Origin: Dyadobacter jiangsuensis
GTDB lineage: Bacteria; Bacteroidota; Bacteroidia; Cytophagales; Spirosomataceae
Reading direction: 5' to 3'
Assembly: GCF_003014695.1 (NCBI RefSeq)
Contig: NZ_PYAS01000019.1
Location: forward strand, 45,997-109,996
DNA length: 64,000 nt
The position numbers were made by a program, and so were the translations under genes. The notes beneath the pieces are model-generated. The model did not search any database and was not told the DNA's origin. It was given only the letters and a program-made list of their open reading frames with translations. Below, piece after piece: positions 26,093 through 33,946 of this stretch; the stretch's first letter is position 1, and each line of letters starts with the position of its first letter.

Positions 26093-27394
26093 ATGGCGAT
26101 TGATTTTATAGAGGAACTACGCTGGCGGGGCATGCTGCACGACATGATGCCGGGAACACATGAGCAACTTCAAAAGGAGATGACATGCGGTTATATCGGT
26201 TTCGACCCGACGGCGCCTTCGCTGCACATCGGTAACCTTGCTACCATTATGCTCCTGGTGCATTTCCAGCGCGCAGGGCACAAGCCTATTGCATTGGTGG
26301 GCGGTGCAACCGGGATGATCGGCGATCCTTCGTTCAAGGCGGCCGAACGGTCGTTTCTCGATGAGGATACATTGCGGATCAACCAGGAGGGTATCCGCAA
26401 GCAGCTCGAATCATTCCTGGATTTCAATTCCGGTGAAAATTCGGCTGAAATGGTGAACAACTACGACTGGTTCAAGGATATCGGCTTTTTGCAGTTTCTG
26501 CGCGATGCTGGCAAGTATTTGAGCGTCAATTATATGATGTCGAAGGATTCTGTGAAAAAGCGTCTGGAGACCGGTATTTCATTCACCGAGTTCTCGTACC
26601 AGCTTTTGCAGGGCTACGATTTTTATCATTTATATAAAACAAAAAATGTCCGGCTGCAAATGGGCGGTTCGGATCAATGGGGTAACATCACGACTGGTAC
26701 GGAGATTATCCGTCGCAAGGAAGGCGACGATGAGGGCTATTTCAAAGCCTATGCATTGACCACGCCGCTCGTAACCAAAGCCGACGGTTCCAAATTCGGG
26801 AAAAGTGAAGGCGGTAATATCTGGCTCGATCCGGAACGGACTTCACCATATCAGTTCTACCAGTTCTGGCTCAACCAGAGTGATGACGATATGCCGCGTT
26901 ACCTGCGTGTGTTCTCGCTGAAAGGCAGGGAGGAGATAGAGGCACTCGAAACAAGCCACGCTGCCGAGCCGCATTTGCGCATTATGCAAAAAGCGCTGGC
27001 ATCCGAGCTGACGATCCGCATTCACTCGCAAAAAGCGCTGGATCTCGTGTTGAAGGCTTCGGAAGTTTTGTACGGCAAAGCGACACTGGAAACGCTAAAA
27101 AGCATTGAGGTGGATGAGTTCGATACTATTTTCGACGGCGTTCCGCAGACGGAAATCAGCCGTTCAGAATGGAACGAATGTGCGAACATTACCGACCTGG
27201 TTTCCACAGTAACCCGCGGCGAGGTGTACGCTTCCAAAGGTGAGGCACGTCGCGCGATCCAGCAGAATGCAGTGAGTGTGAACAAATCGAAAGTTACTTC
27301 AGCTGAACAACTGCTGGGCGATTTCGCATTGCTGCAAGACAAGTTTTTGCTGATCTCAAAAGGCAAGAAGAACCACCTCATTAAGGTAATATAA
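26093..27394 (+). CDS. tyrS: Tyrosyl-tRNA synthetase
   Basis: A 433-residue class I aminoacyl-tRNA synthetase charging tRNA-Tyr. The HIGH motif is HIGN (45-48), the tyrosine-site blocks are YDFYHL and QMGGSDQWGN (189-198), and the KMSKS motif is KFGKS (234-238). An S4 RNA-binding domain occupies the C-terminus (ARRAIQQNAVSVN). Length and order fit the bacterial TyrRS. It faces the FAD oxidoreductase gene across a stem-loop. Confidence 0.96.
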   Translation: MAIDFIEELRWRGMLHDMMPGTHEQLQKEMTCGYIGFDPTAPSLHIGNLATIMLLVHFQRAGHKPIALVGGATGMIGDPSFKAAERSFLDEDTLRINQEGIRKQLESFLDFNSGENSAEMVNNYDWFKDIGFLQFLRDAGKYLSVNYMMSKDSVKKRLETGISFTEFSYQLLQGYDFYHLYKTKNVRLQMGGSDQWGNITTGTEIIRRKEGDDEGYFKAYALTTPLVTKADGSKFGKSEGGNIWLDPERTSPYQFYQFWLNQSDDDMPRYLRVFSLKGREEIEALETSHAAEPHLRIMQKALASELTIRIHSQKALDLVLKASEVLYGKATLETLKSIEVDEFDTIFDGVPQTEISRSEWNECANITDLVSTVTRGEVYASKGEARRAIQQNAVSVNKSKVTSAEQLLGDFALLQDKFLLISKGKKNHLIKVI

Positions 27395-27403
27395 TATTTA
27401 GGG

Positions 27404-27436
27404 CGGCTTGGCAGTCGATTACGACTTGCCAAGCCG
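27404..27436. terminator. Stem-loop between convergent tyrS and oxidoreductase genes
   Basis: Arms 27404-27417 and 27422-27436 pair over about 14 bases with one bulge. There is no strong T tract on either side, so terminator function is probable rather than certain. It overlaps the oxidoreductase stop codon (27419-27421). Confidence 0.5.
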
Positions 27437-28639
27437 TTCAAAACTGAAAATAGCGGCATCGTTATTCTTTTTTCCTGCGATCAGGTCCGTGATGATCCCG
27501 GCGGCGATAATACTGAACAGGATGCCGTTCCCGCCGAATCCCAATGCAAACCATGTATTAGGGTGCTCTTTCACTCCTCCAATGAACGGTAGGCCGTCTT
27601 CCGTCTCCGCAAATGTGCCGCACCAGGTGTAATCCGTAACAAACGGCAGATCGGGAAACATGCTGCGGGCATTCTTTTCCAATTCCCTGGCTTTGCGATT
27701 AAGTAGCTTGTCTCTTTTAATCGCGCTTTGAAACATTTCGTCCTTGCCGCCGATCAGCACTCGGTTATCTTCGGTCGTGCGCAAATACAGGTAAGGCCGG
27801 GCGCTTTCCCACAGCAATGCATTTTCGTACCACAATTCCTTCTTTTCGGGCATCGGCTTGCTCACGATCGCGTAAGAAGAATGCAGGCGCACGAAATTGT
27901 GCGATATCAGCTTTTGTGATTCGTAGCCAGCCGCTACAATCAGCTTTTTAGTTTTAACGATATTTCCATTGTCCAATACCAGCGTAGCGCCTGCGGTTTC
28001 ATGCCGGATGTCGGTAATTTCGACGGTATCATACACACGCGCGCCCTTCTGCATGCACTCCTGCAAGAGCGCATGCGCGAGCGCGTACGCGTCTACCTGC
28101 GCGGCATCGTGCGAGAGAATCGCGCCGCTTTTATGAATGCCGGGGAAATGGGAGCGTAATTCAGCCTGGTCCCACCACTCGACGTTAATACCGATTTTAC
28201 TCCTCGCTTCATATTCTTTTTCCAAAAGCGGCAAATCATCTTTTTTGGATGCGTAATACACACTTTTTGCCAGGGAAAAGCCTGTTTTTACCTGCAACGA
28301 ATCCACAATTTCACGGGCCTTGTGAATAGCTTCCACACACAGCAGGTAGCTGCGTACCGCATTCTTTTCTCCGACAAGGTCGATCAAATCTGTCAGCATC
28401 GTATCGATTTCATATTGCAGCAATGCCGTGGAGCCGGACGTGCTTCCCATCCCGATATGCCGTTTTTCCAACACTACCACGGGAAAACCGGCCTGAGTAA
28501 GATGCCAGGCAAGCAATGCGCCGGTAATGCCGCCGCCCATAATCACGATTTCTGCTGTTAGATTTTCTGTTAATGCAGGGTAGGCATGCATCGCCCCGTT
28601 TTTGTAAAACCAATGAGGCTGGCCACTGAGTAGATCCAT
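27419..28639 (-). CDS. FAD-dependent oxidoreductase (DAO/DadA-like)
   Basis: A 406-residue flavoprotein of the D-amino-acid-oxidase/DadA superfamily. The FAD-binding Rossmann motif is IVIMGGGITGALLAW (GxGxxG at 35-40), followed by VVVLEKRHIGMGSTSGSTAL. The C-terminus has GLPFIGGVKEHPN and ALGFGGNGILFS, which contact the flavin. The substrate is probably a secondary amine or amino acid, but nothing fixes it. It is monocistronic. Confidence 0.85.
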   Translation of the reverse strand: MDLLSGQPHWFYKNGAMHAYPALTENLTAEIVIMGGGITGALLAWHLTQAGFPVVVLEKRHIGMGSTSGSTALLQYEIDTMLTDLIDLVGEKNAVRSYLLCVEAIHKAREIVDSLQVKTGFSLAKSVYYASKKDDLPLLEKEYEARSKIGINVEWWDQAELRSHFPGIHKSGAILSHDAAQVDAYALAHALLQECMQKGARVYDTVEITDIRHETAGATLVLDNGNIVKTKKLIVAAGYESQKLISHNFVRLHSSYAIVSKPMPEKKELWYENALLWESARPYLYLRTTEDNRVLIGGKDEMFQSAIKRDKLLNRKARELEKNARSMFPDLPFVTDYTWCGTFAETEDGLPFIGGVKEHPNTWFALGFGGNGILFSIIAAGIITDLIAGKKNNDAAIFSFERLGKS

Positions 28640-28718
28640 CGGGTGTTTTGGTTGAACTGATGAATCCGGGGGTTAAAATTCTGTACCAGGGCTAGGGGAG
28701 GCTATGTGGGGAGCTTAC

Positions 28719-28726
28719 TATTTTTG
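28719..28726 (+). promoter_or_regulatory. -7 promoter box (TATTTTTG) for the small-gene pair
   Basis: An exact TAnnTTTG followed by CACG; transcription would start near 28733. It lies 50 bases upstream of the first operator-like palindrome and 80 bases before the first small ORF. Confidence 0.45.
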
Positions 28727-28773
28727 CACGAGTTTCATTATCTTTTTTAGATTTGAAAATAAATAGCGGATAA

Positions 28774-28792
28774 TTTGTAAGATTTTCCTACA
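28774..28792. promoter_or_regulatory. Operator-like 19-bp repeat, copy 1
   Basis: TTTGTAAGATTTTCCTACA. It contains an imperfect palindrome TGTAnGAnnnTCnTACA (28776-28792). The identical 19 bases recur at 29032-29050. Each copy lies a short distance before the start codon of a small gene (13 bases here). Confidence 0.7.
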
Positions 28793-28805
28793 AATACTAT
28801 TTTGA

Positions 28806-29015
28806 ATGTCAAAATCATTTAGTTCCATTGAAGAGGCATTTGCCTGGTTTTTAGAAAACGTTTATAAAAATTTGCCTGCTGACGAAAAGAAAGGTGAATT
28901 GGTCAGTGCTTGGCGGAGCTTCACTTTCAACCAGGGAATTTCTCAAAAGAAAATGATCTCGATTTTAGAGCGATATGGATTTGACGTCAAAATTTTAGTG
29001 ACTTATAAAAAGTAA
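28806..29015 (+). CDS. Small protein of unknown function (69 residues)
   Basis: A 69-residue protein, MSKSFSSIEEAFAWFLENVY..., ending VKILVTYKK. The segment ISQKKMISILERYGFDV could form a helix-turn-helix-like or winged element, which would suit an autoregulatory DNA-binding protein, but this is a guess. No family was recognised. A 19-bp operator-like repeat lies 13 bases before the ATG. Sixty bases downstream, a second small gene follows behind an identical repeat. Confidence 0.6.
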   Translation: MSKSFSSIEEAFAWFLENVYKNLPADEKKGELVSAWRSFTFNQGISQKKMISILERYGFDVKILVTYKK

Positions 29016-29031
29016 AATTTTTTACTCTGAT

Positions 29032-29050
29032 TTTGTAAGATTTTCCTACA
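29032..29050. promoter_or_regulatory. Operator-like 19-bp repeat, copy 2
   Basis: Exact copy of the 19 bases at 28774-28792, containing the same imperfect palindrome (29034-29050). It is 25 bases before the ATG at 29076. The left end overlaps TGATTTTG (29029-29036 region), close to the -7 consensus, so a bound repressor would cover this promoter. Confidence 0.7.
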
Positions 29051-29075
29051 CTTTTCACTATATATCACTATCGAA

Positions 29076-29351
29076 ATGATTATCAGATCCAAACTAAACG
29101 AGGAGCTCAAATCATTCTCAGACGCCGAAGCTCAAATGCTCTGTCAGCAACATGAAACGGTAAGCGAATTTTTCAAACGGGATGGCAGTGCCGAAATTGT
29201 GGATTCTCTGAACACGTTGGTAGAGGCTTTTCTGTTCACCGAAAATATGGAAAATATAACGCCTGAAATGCGCATACACATTGCTAATCAACTTCGGGTG
29301 GTGACGCTGATTACAAAGCTGGGTGAGACGATGGTCACGTGGAAATCGTGA
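29076..29351 (+). CDS. Small helical protein of unknown function (91 residues)
   Basis: A 91-residue, mostly helical, mildly acidic protein (MIIRSKLNEELKSFSDAEAQ...). No motif or family was recognised. It is probably regulated together with the 69-residue gene because both are preceded by the same 19-bp palindromic repeat. Its stop is 2 bases from the convergent metallophosphoesterase gene. Confidence 0.6.
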   Translation: MIIRSKLNEELKSFSDAEAQMLCQQHETVSEFFKRDGSAEIVDSLNTLVEAFLFTENMENITPEMRIHIANQLRVVTLITKLGETMVTWKS

Positions 29352-29353
29352 CT

Positions 29354-30169
29354 TCAGCTCTTCCCCGAAAATGTATTCAAAACCGGCGCTGCGGTCGGAT
29401 TGTACTGATACGACTGCCAGGTGTGGTCGTTGTAGATTTCGACAATGCGATAGCCTTTATAGGCAGTTCCCCAGTTGCCTCCGAAATGGCCGTCGAAGAA
29501 GTAGGGCTTTTTACCGTACATTTTCGTGCTATCCTGGTCATGGTCGTGGCCGTTGAAAATGGCTTTCACATTCGGCGTGTTTTCGAAGAGATCGATCACC
29601 TCTTTGCATTCAATGCCGTGCGTCGTCCATTTGGCCGGGGTGATGTGCAGGAAAATAAAAATTCCCTTCTTGTCTTTATACTTAGCGATTTCGTTGCGGA
29701 GCCAAGTCGCATCAGGGCATATATATTCACCTTTCTCGTTAGAAGTGTCGCCTACCACGAACGCATATTCGCCCTTTGCAAAGCTGTGGTTGGTAGGGTA
29801 GCCCCAGGTGCTTTGCCACACGTCCAATCCTACTTTGTCGTGGTTGCCGCGGCTGACATAGTAAGGCACGCTCAGATTCGAGATTGCATTTTTGAAATCG
29901 TACAACAAGGTAGGGTCGTCGTGGATAAGGTCGCCGTTGAGGAAGAGGAAGTCGACACCCTTTTGCAGTTTCTCGCGGTTTACCCAGCTTACCAGATCAG
30001 CATGGAAGGCCTTGAACTCCGTATTTGGCTGTCCGTAATGCCCGTCGGACGCGACGATAAACCGAAGCGCAATGTCTGCGGCCGGCTGCGCTTTGGCAGG
30101 TTCCGACAAATAGGTGATTCCGGATATTGCAGGTAGAAGTTTGAGAAAAGACCGTCTCTGGAAAGTCAT
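29354..30169 (-). CDS. Exported calcineurin-like metallophosphoesterase
   Basis: A 271-residue protein with a twin-arginine-type leader (QRRSFLKLLPAISG). The metallophosphatase motifs are ASDGHYG (DxH variant), NGDLIHD (GDxxxD), RGNHDK (GNHD) and NGHDHDQD (GHDH). It should be a folded, Tat-exported phosphodiesterase or phosphatase; the substrate is not deducible. A perfect -7 box on the minus strand lies at 30216-30223. Confidence 0.87.
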   Translation of the reverse strand: MTFQRRSFLKLLPAISGITYLSEPAKAQPAADIALRFIVASDGHYGQPNTEFKAFHADLVSWVNREKLQKGVDFLFLNGDLIHDDPTLLYDFKNAISNLSVPYYVSRGNHDKVGLDVWQSTWGYPTNHSFAKGEYAFVVGDTSNEKGEYICPDATWLRNEIAKYKDKKGIFIFLHITPAKWTTHGIECKEVIDLFENTPNVKAIFNGHDHDQDSTKMYGKKPYFFDGHFGGNWGTAYKGYRIVEIYNDHTWQSYQYNPTAAPVLNTFSGKS

Positions 30170-30215
30170 GGTTTAAAGGGTTTGGATGAACAGAAATAGG
30201 GGTTTCTTGTGCTTT

Positions 30216-30223
30216 CAAAAATA
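30216..30223 (-). promoter_or_regulatory. -7 promoter box (TATTTTTG) of the metallophosphoesterase gene
   Basis: Exact TAnnTTTG on the minus strand, 47 bases before the ATG at 30169. Confidence 0.45.
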
Positions 30224-30290
30224 GTTATTCGTCCGTGATATTTCCTTAATCTTGCACATTGTTAAGCATATTTAATAAAAACCTGAATAC

Positions 30291-30743
30291 ATGGACCGGC
30301 TTATTCTGCAAAAAGCGGCTTCCTACTGTGCCTACCAGGAACGAACGCAGGACGAGGTGAAGCAGCGGCTGAAAAAATGGAATGTGTGGGGCGACGAGGC
30401 CGATGAGATCATCGCCGAGCTGATTTCCATGAATTACCTCAGTGAGGAACGCTTTGCGAAAACCTACGCCGGCGGGAAGTTCAGGGTTAAGAACTGGGGC
30501 CGGATGAAAATCAGGCAGGAGCTGAACCGCCGCGGGCTGAGCACTTACAGCATTGAAAAAGGAATGAGCGAGATCGGCGACGAGGATTATGTGTCGGGCT
30601 TGCGGGAATTGCTTTCGAAGAAGCGGAATTTGCTGTCGAAAACGGAGGCCGATCCTTTCAAATTGAAACAGAAACTGGCGAGGTTCGCGCTGGGGAAGGG
30701 CTACGAGAGCGAGCTCGTGTGGAAGGAGTTGGGGGAGCTGTAA
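30291..30743 (+). CDS. recX: RecX-family regulator of RecA
   Basis: A 150-residue RecX protein: tandem three-helix repeats with ASYCAYQERTQDEVKQRL, MNYLSEERFAKTYAGGKFRVKNWG and RMKIRQELNRRGLS, the most conserved part of the family. RecX binds and restrains RecA filaments. It is not next to recA here. A weak -7-like box (TAATCTTG) is at 30247-30254. Confidence 0.9.
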   Translation: MDRLILQKAASYCAYQERTQDEVKQRLKKWNVWGDEADEIIAELISMNYLSEERFAKTYAGGKFRVKNWGRMKIRQELNRRGLSTYSIEKGMSEIGDEDYVSGLRELLSKKRNLLSKTEADPFKLKQKLARFALGKGYESELVWKELGEL

Positions 30744-30748
30744 AAGAC

Positions 30749-30805
30749 GTCACCCCGGGCGAAGTCGAAGGGAATTGCATGTGCTTCGACTTCGCTCAGC
30801 ATGAC
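30749..30805. repeat. REP-like palindromic intergenic element
   Basis: An 11-bp perfect inverted repeat, CGAAGTCGAAG (30760-30770) with CTTCGACTTCG (30784-30794), lies within longer imperfect arms that begin with GTCA and end with TGAC. Palindromes with this CGAAGTCGAAG core are widespread in Bacteroidota intergenic regions (recollection, not searched). It separates the convergent recX and nrdB genes and may also end transcription. Confidence 0.75.
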
Positions 30806-30812
30806 AAATTGC

Positions 30813-31808
30813 TTAGAAATCGGAGTCGAACGAGATCTTGTGTGCGGATTCTTTGTCCTTCACACCGCTCATTACCCCCGCTTTCTGATATTCTCCCACG
30901 CGTTTTTCGAAGAAGTTGGTCTTGCCGGGAAGCGAGATGAGCTCCATGAAGTCGAATGGGTTGGCTGAGCCGAATTGTTTCGGGCAGCCAAGTCTTTCCA
31001 GCCAGAAATCGGCGATGTATTCGATATATTGCTTCATCAGATCGGCGTTCATACCAATCAATGATACCGGAAGCGCCTCACTCACAAACTCTTTTTCGAT
31101 TTCAACGGCGTCCATCATGATCTCGATCACGCGCTCTTGCGGCAATTGGTTCAGGATATGTTTGGTATAAAGCAAACACGCGAACTCGCAGTGCAAGCCT
31201 TCGTCGCGGGAGATCAGCTCGTTGGAGAATGAAAGTCCGGGCATCAGGCCGCGTTTTTTCAACCAGAAGATCGAACAGAAAGATCCGGAGAAGAAAATTC
31301 CTTCCACAGCGGCAAATGCAATGATGCGCTCCGCAAATACGGGGCTATTGATCCATTTCAGTGCCCATTCGGCTTTTTTCTGTACGCAAGGAATCGTCTC
31401 GATTGCGCGCAGCAGCCTGTCCTTTTCCACCGGATCTTTAATGTAAGTATCGATCAGCAGCGAGTAGGTTTCGGAGTGGATGTTCTCCATCGCTACCTGG
31501 AAACCATAGAAGCACTTCGCTTCTGCATATTGGACTTCGCTAAGAAAATTGACAGCCAGGTTTTCGTTGACGATCCCGTCTGATGCCGCAAAGAATGCCA
31601 GTACGTGGGAAATGAAATGCCTTTCTCCGTCATTCAGATTCTCCCAGTCCTTCATATCCTGCGACAGGTCGATCTCCTCGGCCGTCCAGAACGAAGCCTC
31701 ATGACGTTTGTACATTTCCCATATATCGGAATGTTTGATGGGGAACAAAACAAACCGCAAGGGGTCTTCTGTCAACAGGGGTTCCTGTCTGGTAAGTTCT
31801 TGTGACAT
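30813..31808 (-). CDS. nrdB: Class I ribonucleotide reductase small (beta) subunit
   Basis: A 331-residue diiron protein that closely resembles eukaryotic R2. The iron ligands and radical tyrosine fall at D47 (AEEID), E108 and H111 (MENIH) and Y115 (HSETY), aligned with mouse D139, E170, H173 and Y177. The C-terminal tail (SFDSDF) resembles the eukaryotic tail that docks into R1. It makes the tyrosyl radical for ribonucleotide reduction. The matching alpha subunit is not adjacent but 30 kb away at 61000. A good promoter lies at 31892-31922. Confidence 0.96.
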   Translation of the reverse strand: MSQELTRQEPLLTEDPLRFVLFPIKHSDIWEMYKRHEASFWTAEEIDLSQDMKDWENLNDGERHFISHVLAFFAASDGIVNENLAVNFLSEVQYAEAKCFYGFQVAMENIHSETYSLLIDTYIKDPVEKDRLLRAIETIPCVQKKAEWALKWINSPVFAERIIAFAAVEGIFFSGSFCSIFWLKKRGLMPGLSFSNELISRDEGLHCEFACLLYTKHILNQLPQERVIEIMMDAVEIEKEFVSEALPVSLIGMNADLMKQYIEYIADFWLERLGCPKQFGSANPFDFMELISLPGKTNFFEKRVGEYQKAGVMSGVKDKESAHKISFDSDF

Positions 31809-31891
31809 AGTTAATTAGAGTATTTTACGGGGGTCAGAATGATATAACGTTAGTACTTGCCGTTGGCTCTGACAGCCGGGCCGGAAGAAAA

Positions 31892-31922
31892 CAAAGCTAC
31901 ATGCTTTGGGCTAAAAATCAAA
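31892..31922 (-). promoter_or_regulatory. nrdB promoter (TTTG-N19-TAGCTTTG)
   Basis: On the minus strand a -33 TTTG (31919-31922) is followed after 19 bases by a perfect -7 box TAGCTTTG (31892-31899). Transcription should start near 31885, leaving a leader of about 77 bases before the ATG at 31808. Confidence 0.65.
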
Positions 31923-32072
31923 CAATGCCGTGGACATGAATCCGCAGGAAAACCCGAACCGCAGCGCTTGCTCATTATTAATTTGGTGCGAATGGAGCAG
32001 TGGGTATAATGCAGCGGGGCAATGCTTTGGATGTCTACCCCGAAATATTTCATATCGTTAACATCACAAGCC

Positions 32073-32867
32073 ATGCCCGTTACAGGTCCGAGGAGATACA
32101 TTAATTTGTTCCGGAACATCGGTAATCCGCTCGAATACATTTTCGACAAATTTCATGATCGTGGCAGGATGCTACACTTTGTCACCAGACTCAACAGGCT
32201 TGGCTTCGACGTTCCGGCTAGTCTGCATCAGGTATTTAAGGAGATATTTATGGCCGACGTATACAACATCGGGGCGCTGATGCGCGTATTGCCTGATGAT
32301 CCGCTCGTGATCGATATCGGCGCAAACGCCGGTTTTTTTGATATATTGCTTTTATCTAAAATAAAGAATGCCCAAATTTATGCCTATGAGCCGCTGAACA
32401 GTAATATCGAACGCATGCGTTCGATTGCATCCTCCAATCGCAGGTTTGATAAAAGCGTGACCATCAATCCTTTTGCCGTAACCGGGGTGTCCCGCGAAAT
32501 GTTGCGGCTATACGCACAGGATACGGAAGATAATCAGGTGGTCGCTTCTTCGTTAAAAGGTTTCAATACTGATAATACAAAGGAGTTGTGGATCCCGGCC
32601 ATTTCATTCTCAGAAATAATGGCTAATATCCCAAGAGCGAAAATCGATTTGCTGAAAATGGATTGTGAGGGGAGTGAGTATGATATTGTTTTAAATACGC
32701 CAGCTGATGTCATGCGCCGGGTCGAAAGAATGCTGATTGAGGTGCACGATATTGACAGTCAGTTTAATATAGATACGATGAGCCGATATCTCGGGGAATT
32801 GGGCTATGGTGTCAGTTACACGTCGATAAACGGTTTTTGTTATGCACTGGAAGCGTGCAAAAAATGA
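32073..32867 (+). CDS. FkbM-family SAM-dependent methyltransferase
   Basis: A 264-residue FkbM-type methyltransferase from the ATG at 32073 (an in-frame ATG at 32022 is possible). The SAM site is VIDIGANAGFFDILLL, followed by IYAYEPLNSN, and the core continues with IDLLKMDCEGSEYDIVLN, the family signature, then RMLIEVHD. Such enzymes often methylate sugars in surface glycans. Its stop overlaps the start of the glycosyltransferase gene by 4 bases (ATGA), so the two form a coupled operon. Confidence 0.87.
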   Translation: MPVTGPRRYINLFRNIGNPLEYIFDKFHDRGRMLHFVTRLNRLGFDVPASLHQVFKEIFMADVYNIGALMRVLPDDPLVIDIGANAGFFDILLLSKIKNAQIYAYEPLNSNIERMRSIASSNRRFDKSVTINPFAVTGVSREMLRLYAQDTEDNQVVASSLKGFNTDNTKELWIPAISFSEIMANIPRAKIDLLKMDCEGSEYDIVLNTPADVMRRVERMLIEVHDIDSQFNIDTMSRYLGELGYGVSYTSINGFCYALEACKK

Positions 32868-33946
32868 ATAATCATTTTATGTTGAAAAGAATTCTGATTG
32901 ATTGTGAAAGGATGAGGCATCCTCATACCGGGCTTTATCACTATTGCCTTCAATTAGGGAATTCGATTTTGAAAAAAGCAGGAGGAGATAAAGAAAAGAT
33001 CGCATTTTATCTGCCCACTTCGGCTGAGCACGCGTTCGGAGAAAATGCTAATTATGTCTCTCAGCATTTTATTCATAAACTATTTTTTCCGGATACCAAA
33101 TCAGTGGATATCTGGCATTGTACCTACCAGGGTTCGAGATATTATCCTTTTGGTAAAAAGGTTTCCGTCGTTTTGACCGTTCATGATTTGAATTTCCTTT
33201 ATGATGGAAACAGATCCGAAAAACGGATCAGTAAATATTTGAGCAGATTGCAGTTGAAGATCGACCGAGCGGATCATGTTGTGGCAATTTCCTATTATGT
33301 TCTGGAAGATCTAAAAAAATACCTCGAATTGGGTGACAAGCCAACTTCGGTGATTTATAACGGCTGCAATATTGAAGACACGGGAATTATTAATGCGCCC
33401 GAAAAGCCCGTTGAGCAACCATTCTTGTTTACGATAGGGACCATTGTCGGAAAGAAAAATTTCCACGTGTTGCCTGCATTGCTGGTAGGAAATGATTTGA
33501 AGTTGGTCATTGCGGGAATCGAGAGCAGCCAGGAGTACAAAAAGACGATTATCCGCGAAGCGCAGAAGCTGAATGTGCTCGACAGGCTGATTTTTACGGG
33601 GCCCGTCTCGGAGAATGATAAGAAATGGTACCTCAGTAACTGTACGGCTTTCGTCTTTCCATCGATTGCGGAGGGTTTTGGACTGCCGGTTATCGAGGCG
33701 ATGTATTACGGAAAGCCTGTGGTCTTGTCACGCTGCACCTCATTGCCGGAAATCGGGGGTGATTGTGCCTATTATTTTGATAACTTCGAGCCCGAACATA
33801 TGCGTAATGTGTTGAATGCGAGCTTGGAAGATTATAACAAAACAAAACCCAGGGAAAGAATCCGGGAACGGGCCAGATTCTTTTCCTGGGACAGGGCAGC
33901 TTCGGAATACCTTGATTTATATCGAAGTCTTGCTAATTCAGTTTAA
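32864..33946 (+). CDS. Glycosyltransferase family 4/1
   Basis: A 360-residue GT-B glycosyltransferase from the ATG at 32864, which overlaps the upstream stop. The N-terminal domain has VVLTVHDLNFLYDG. The C-terminal donor domain has FLFTIGTIVGKKNFHVL and the GT4 EX7E motif in SIAEGFGLPVIEAMYYGKPV. It likely adds a sugar from a nucleotide donor to a surface polysaccharide. Acceptor and sugar are unknown. Its last 14 bases overlap the end of the convergent GT2 gene. Confidence 0.87.
   Translation: MNNHFMLKRILIDCERMRHPHTGLYHYCLQLGNSILKKAGGDKEKIAFYLPTSAEHAFGENANYVSQHFIHKLFFPDTKSVDIWHCTYQGSRYYPFGKKVSVVLTVHDLNFLYDGNRSEKRISKYLSRLQLKIDRADHVVAISYYVLEDLKKYLELGDKPTSVIYNGCNIEDTGIINAPEKPVEQPFLFTIGTIVGKKNFHVLPALLVGNDLKLVIAGIESSQEYKKTIIREAQKLNVLDRLIFTGPVSENDKKWYLSNCTAFVFPSIAEGFGLPVIEAMYYGKPVVLSRCTSLPEIGGDCAYYFDNFEPEHMRNVLNASLEDYNKTKPRERIRERARFFSWDRAASEYLDLYRSLANSV

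Noticed and set aside
31850..32149. 99-codon minus-strand open frame overlapping the FkbM start
   Set aside because: Lies antisense to the FkbM gene and covers the nrdB promoter; no domain.
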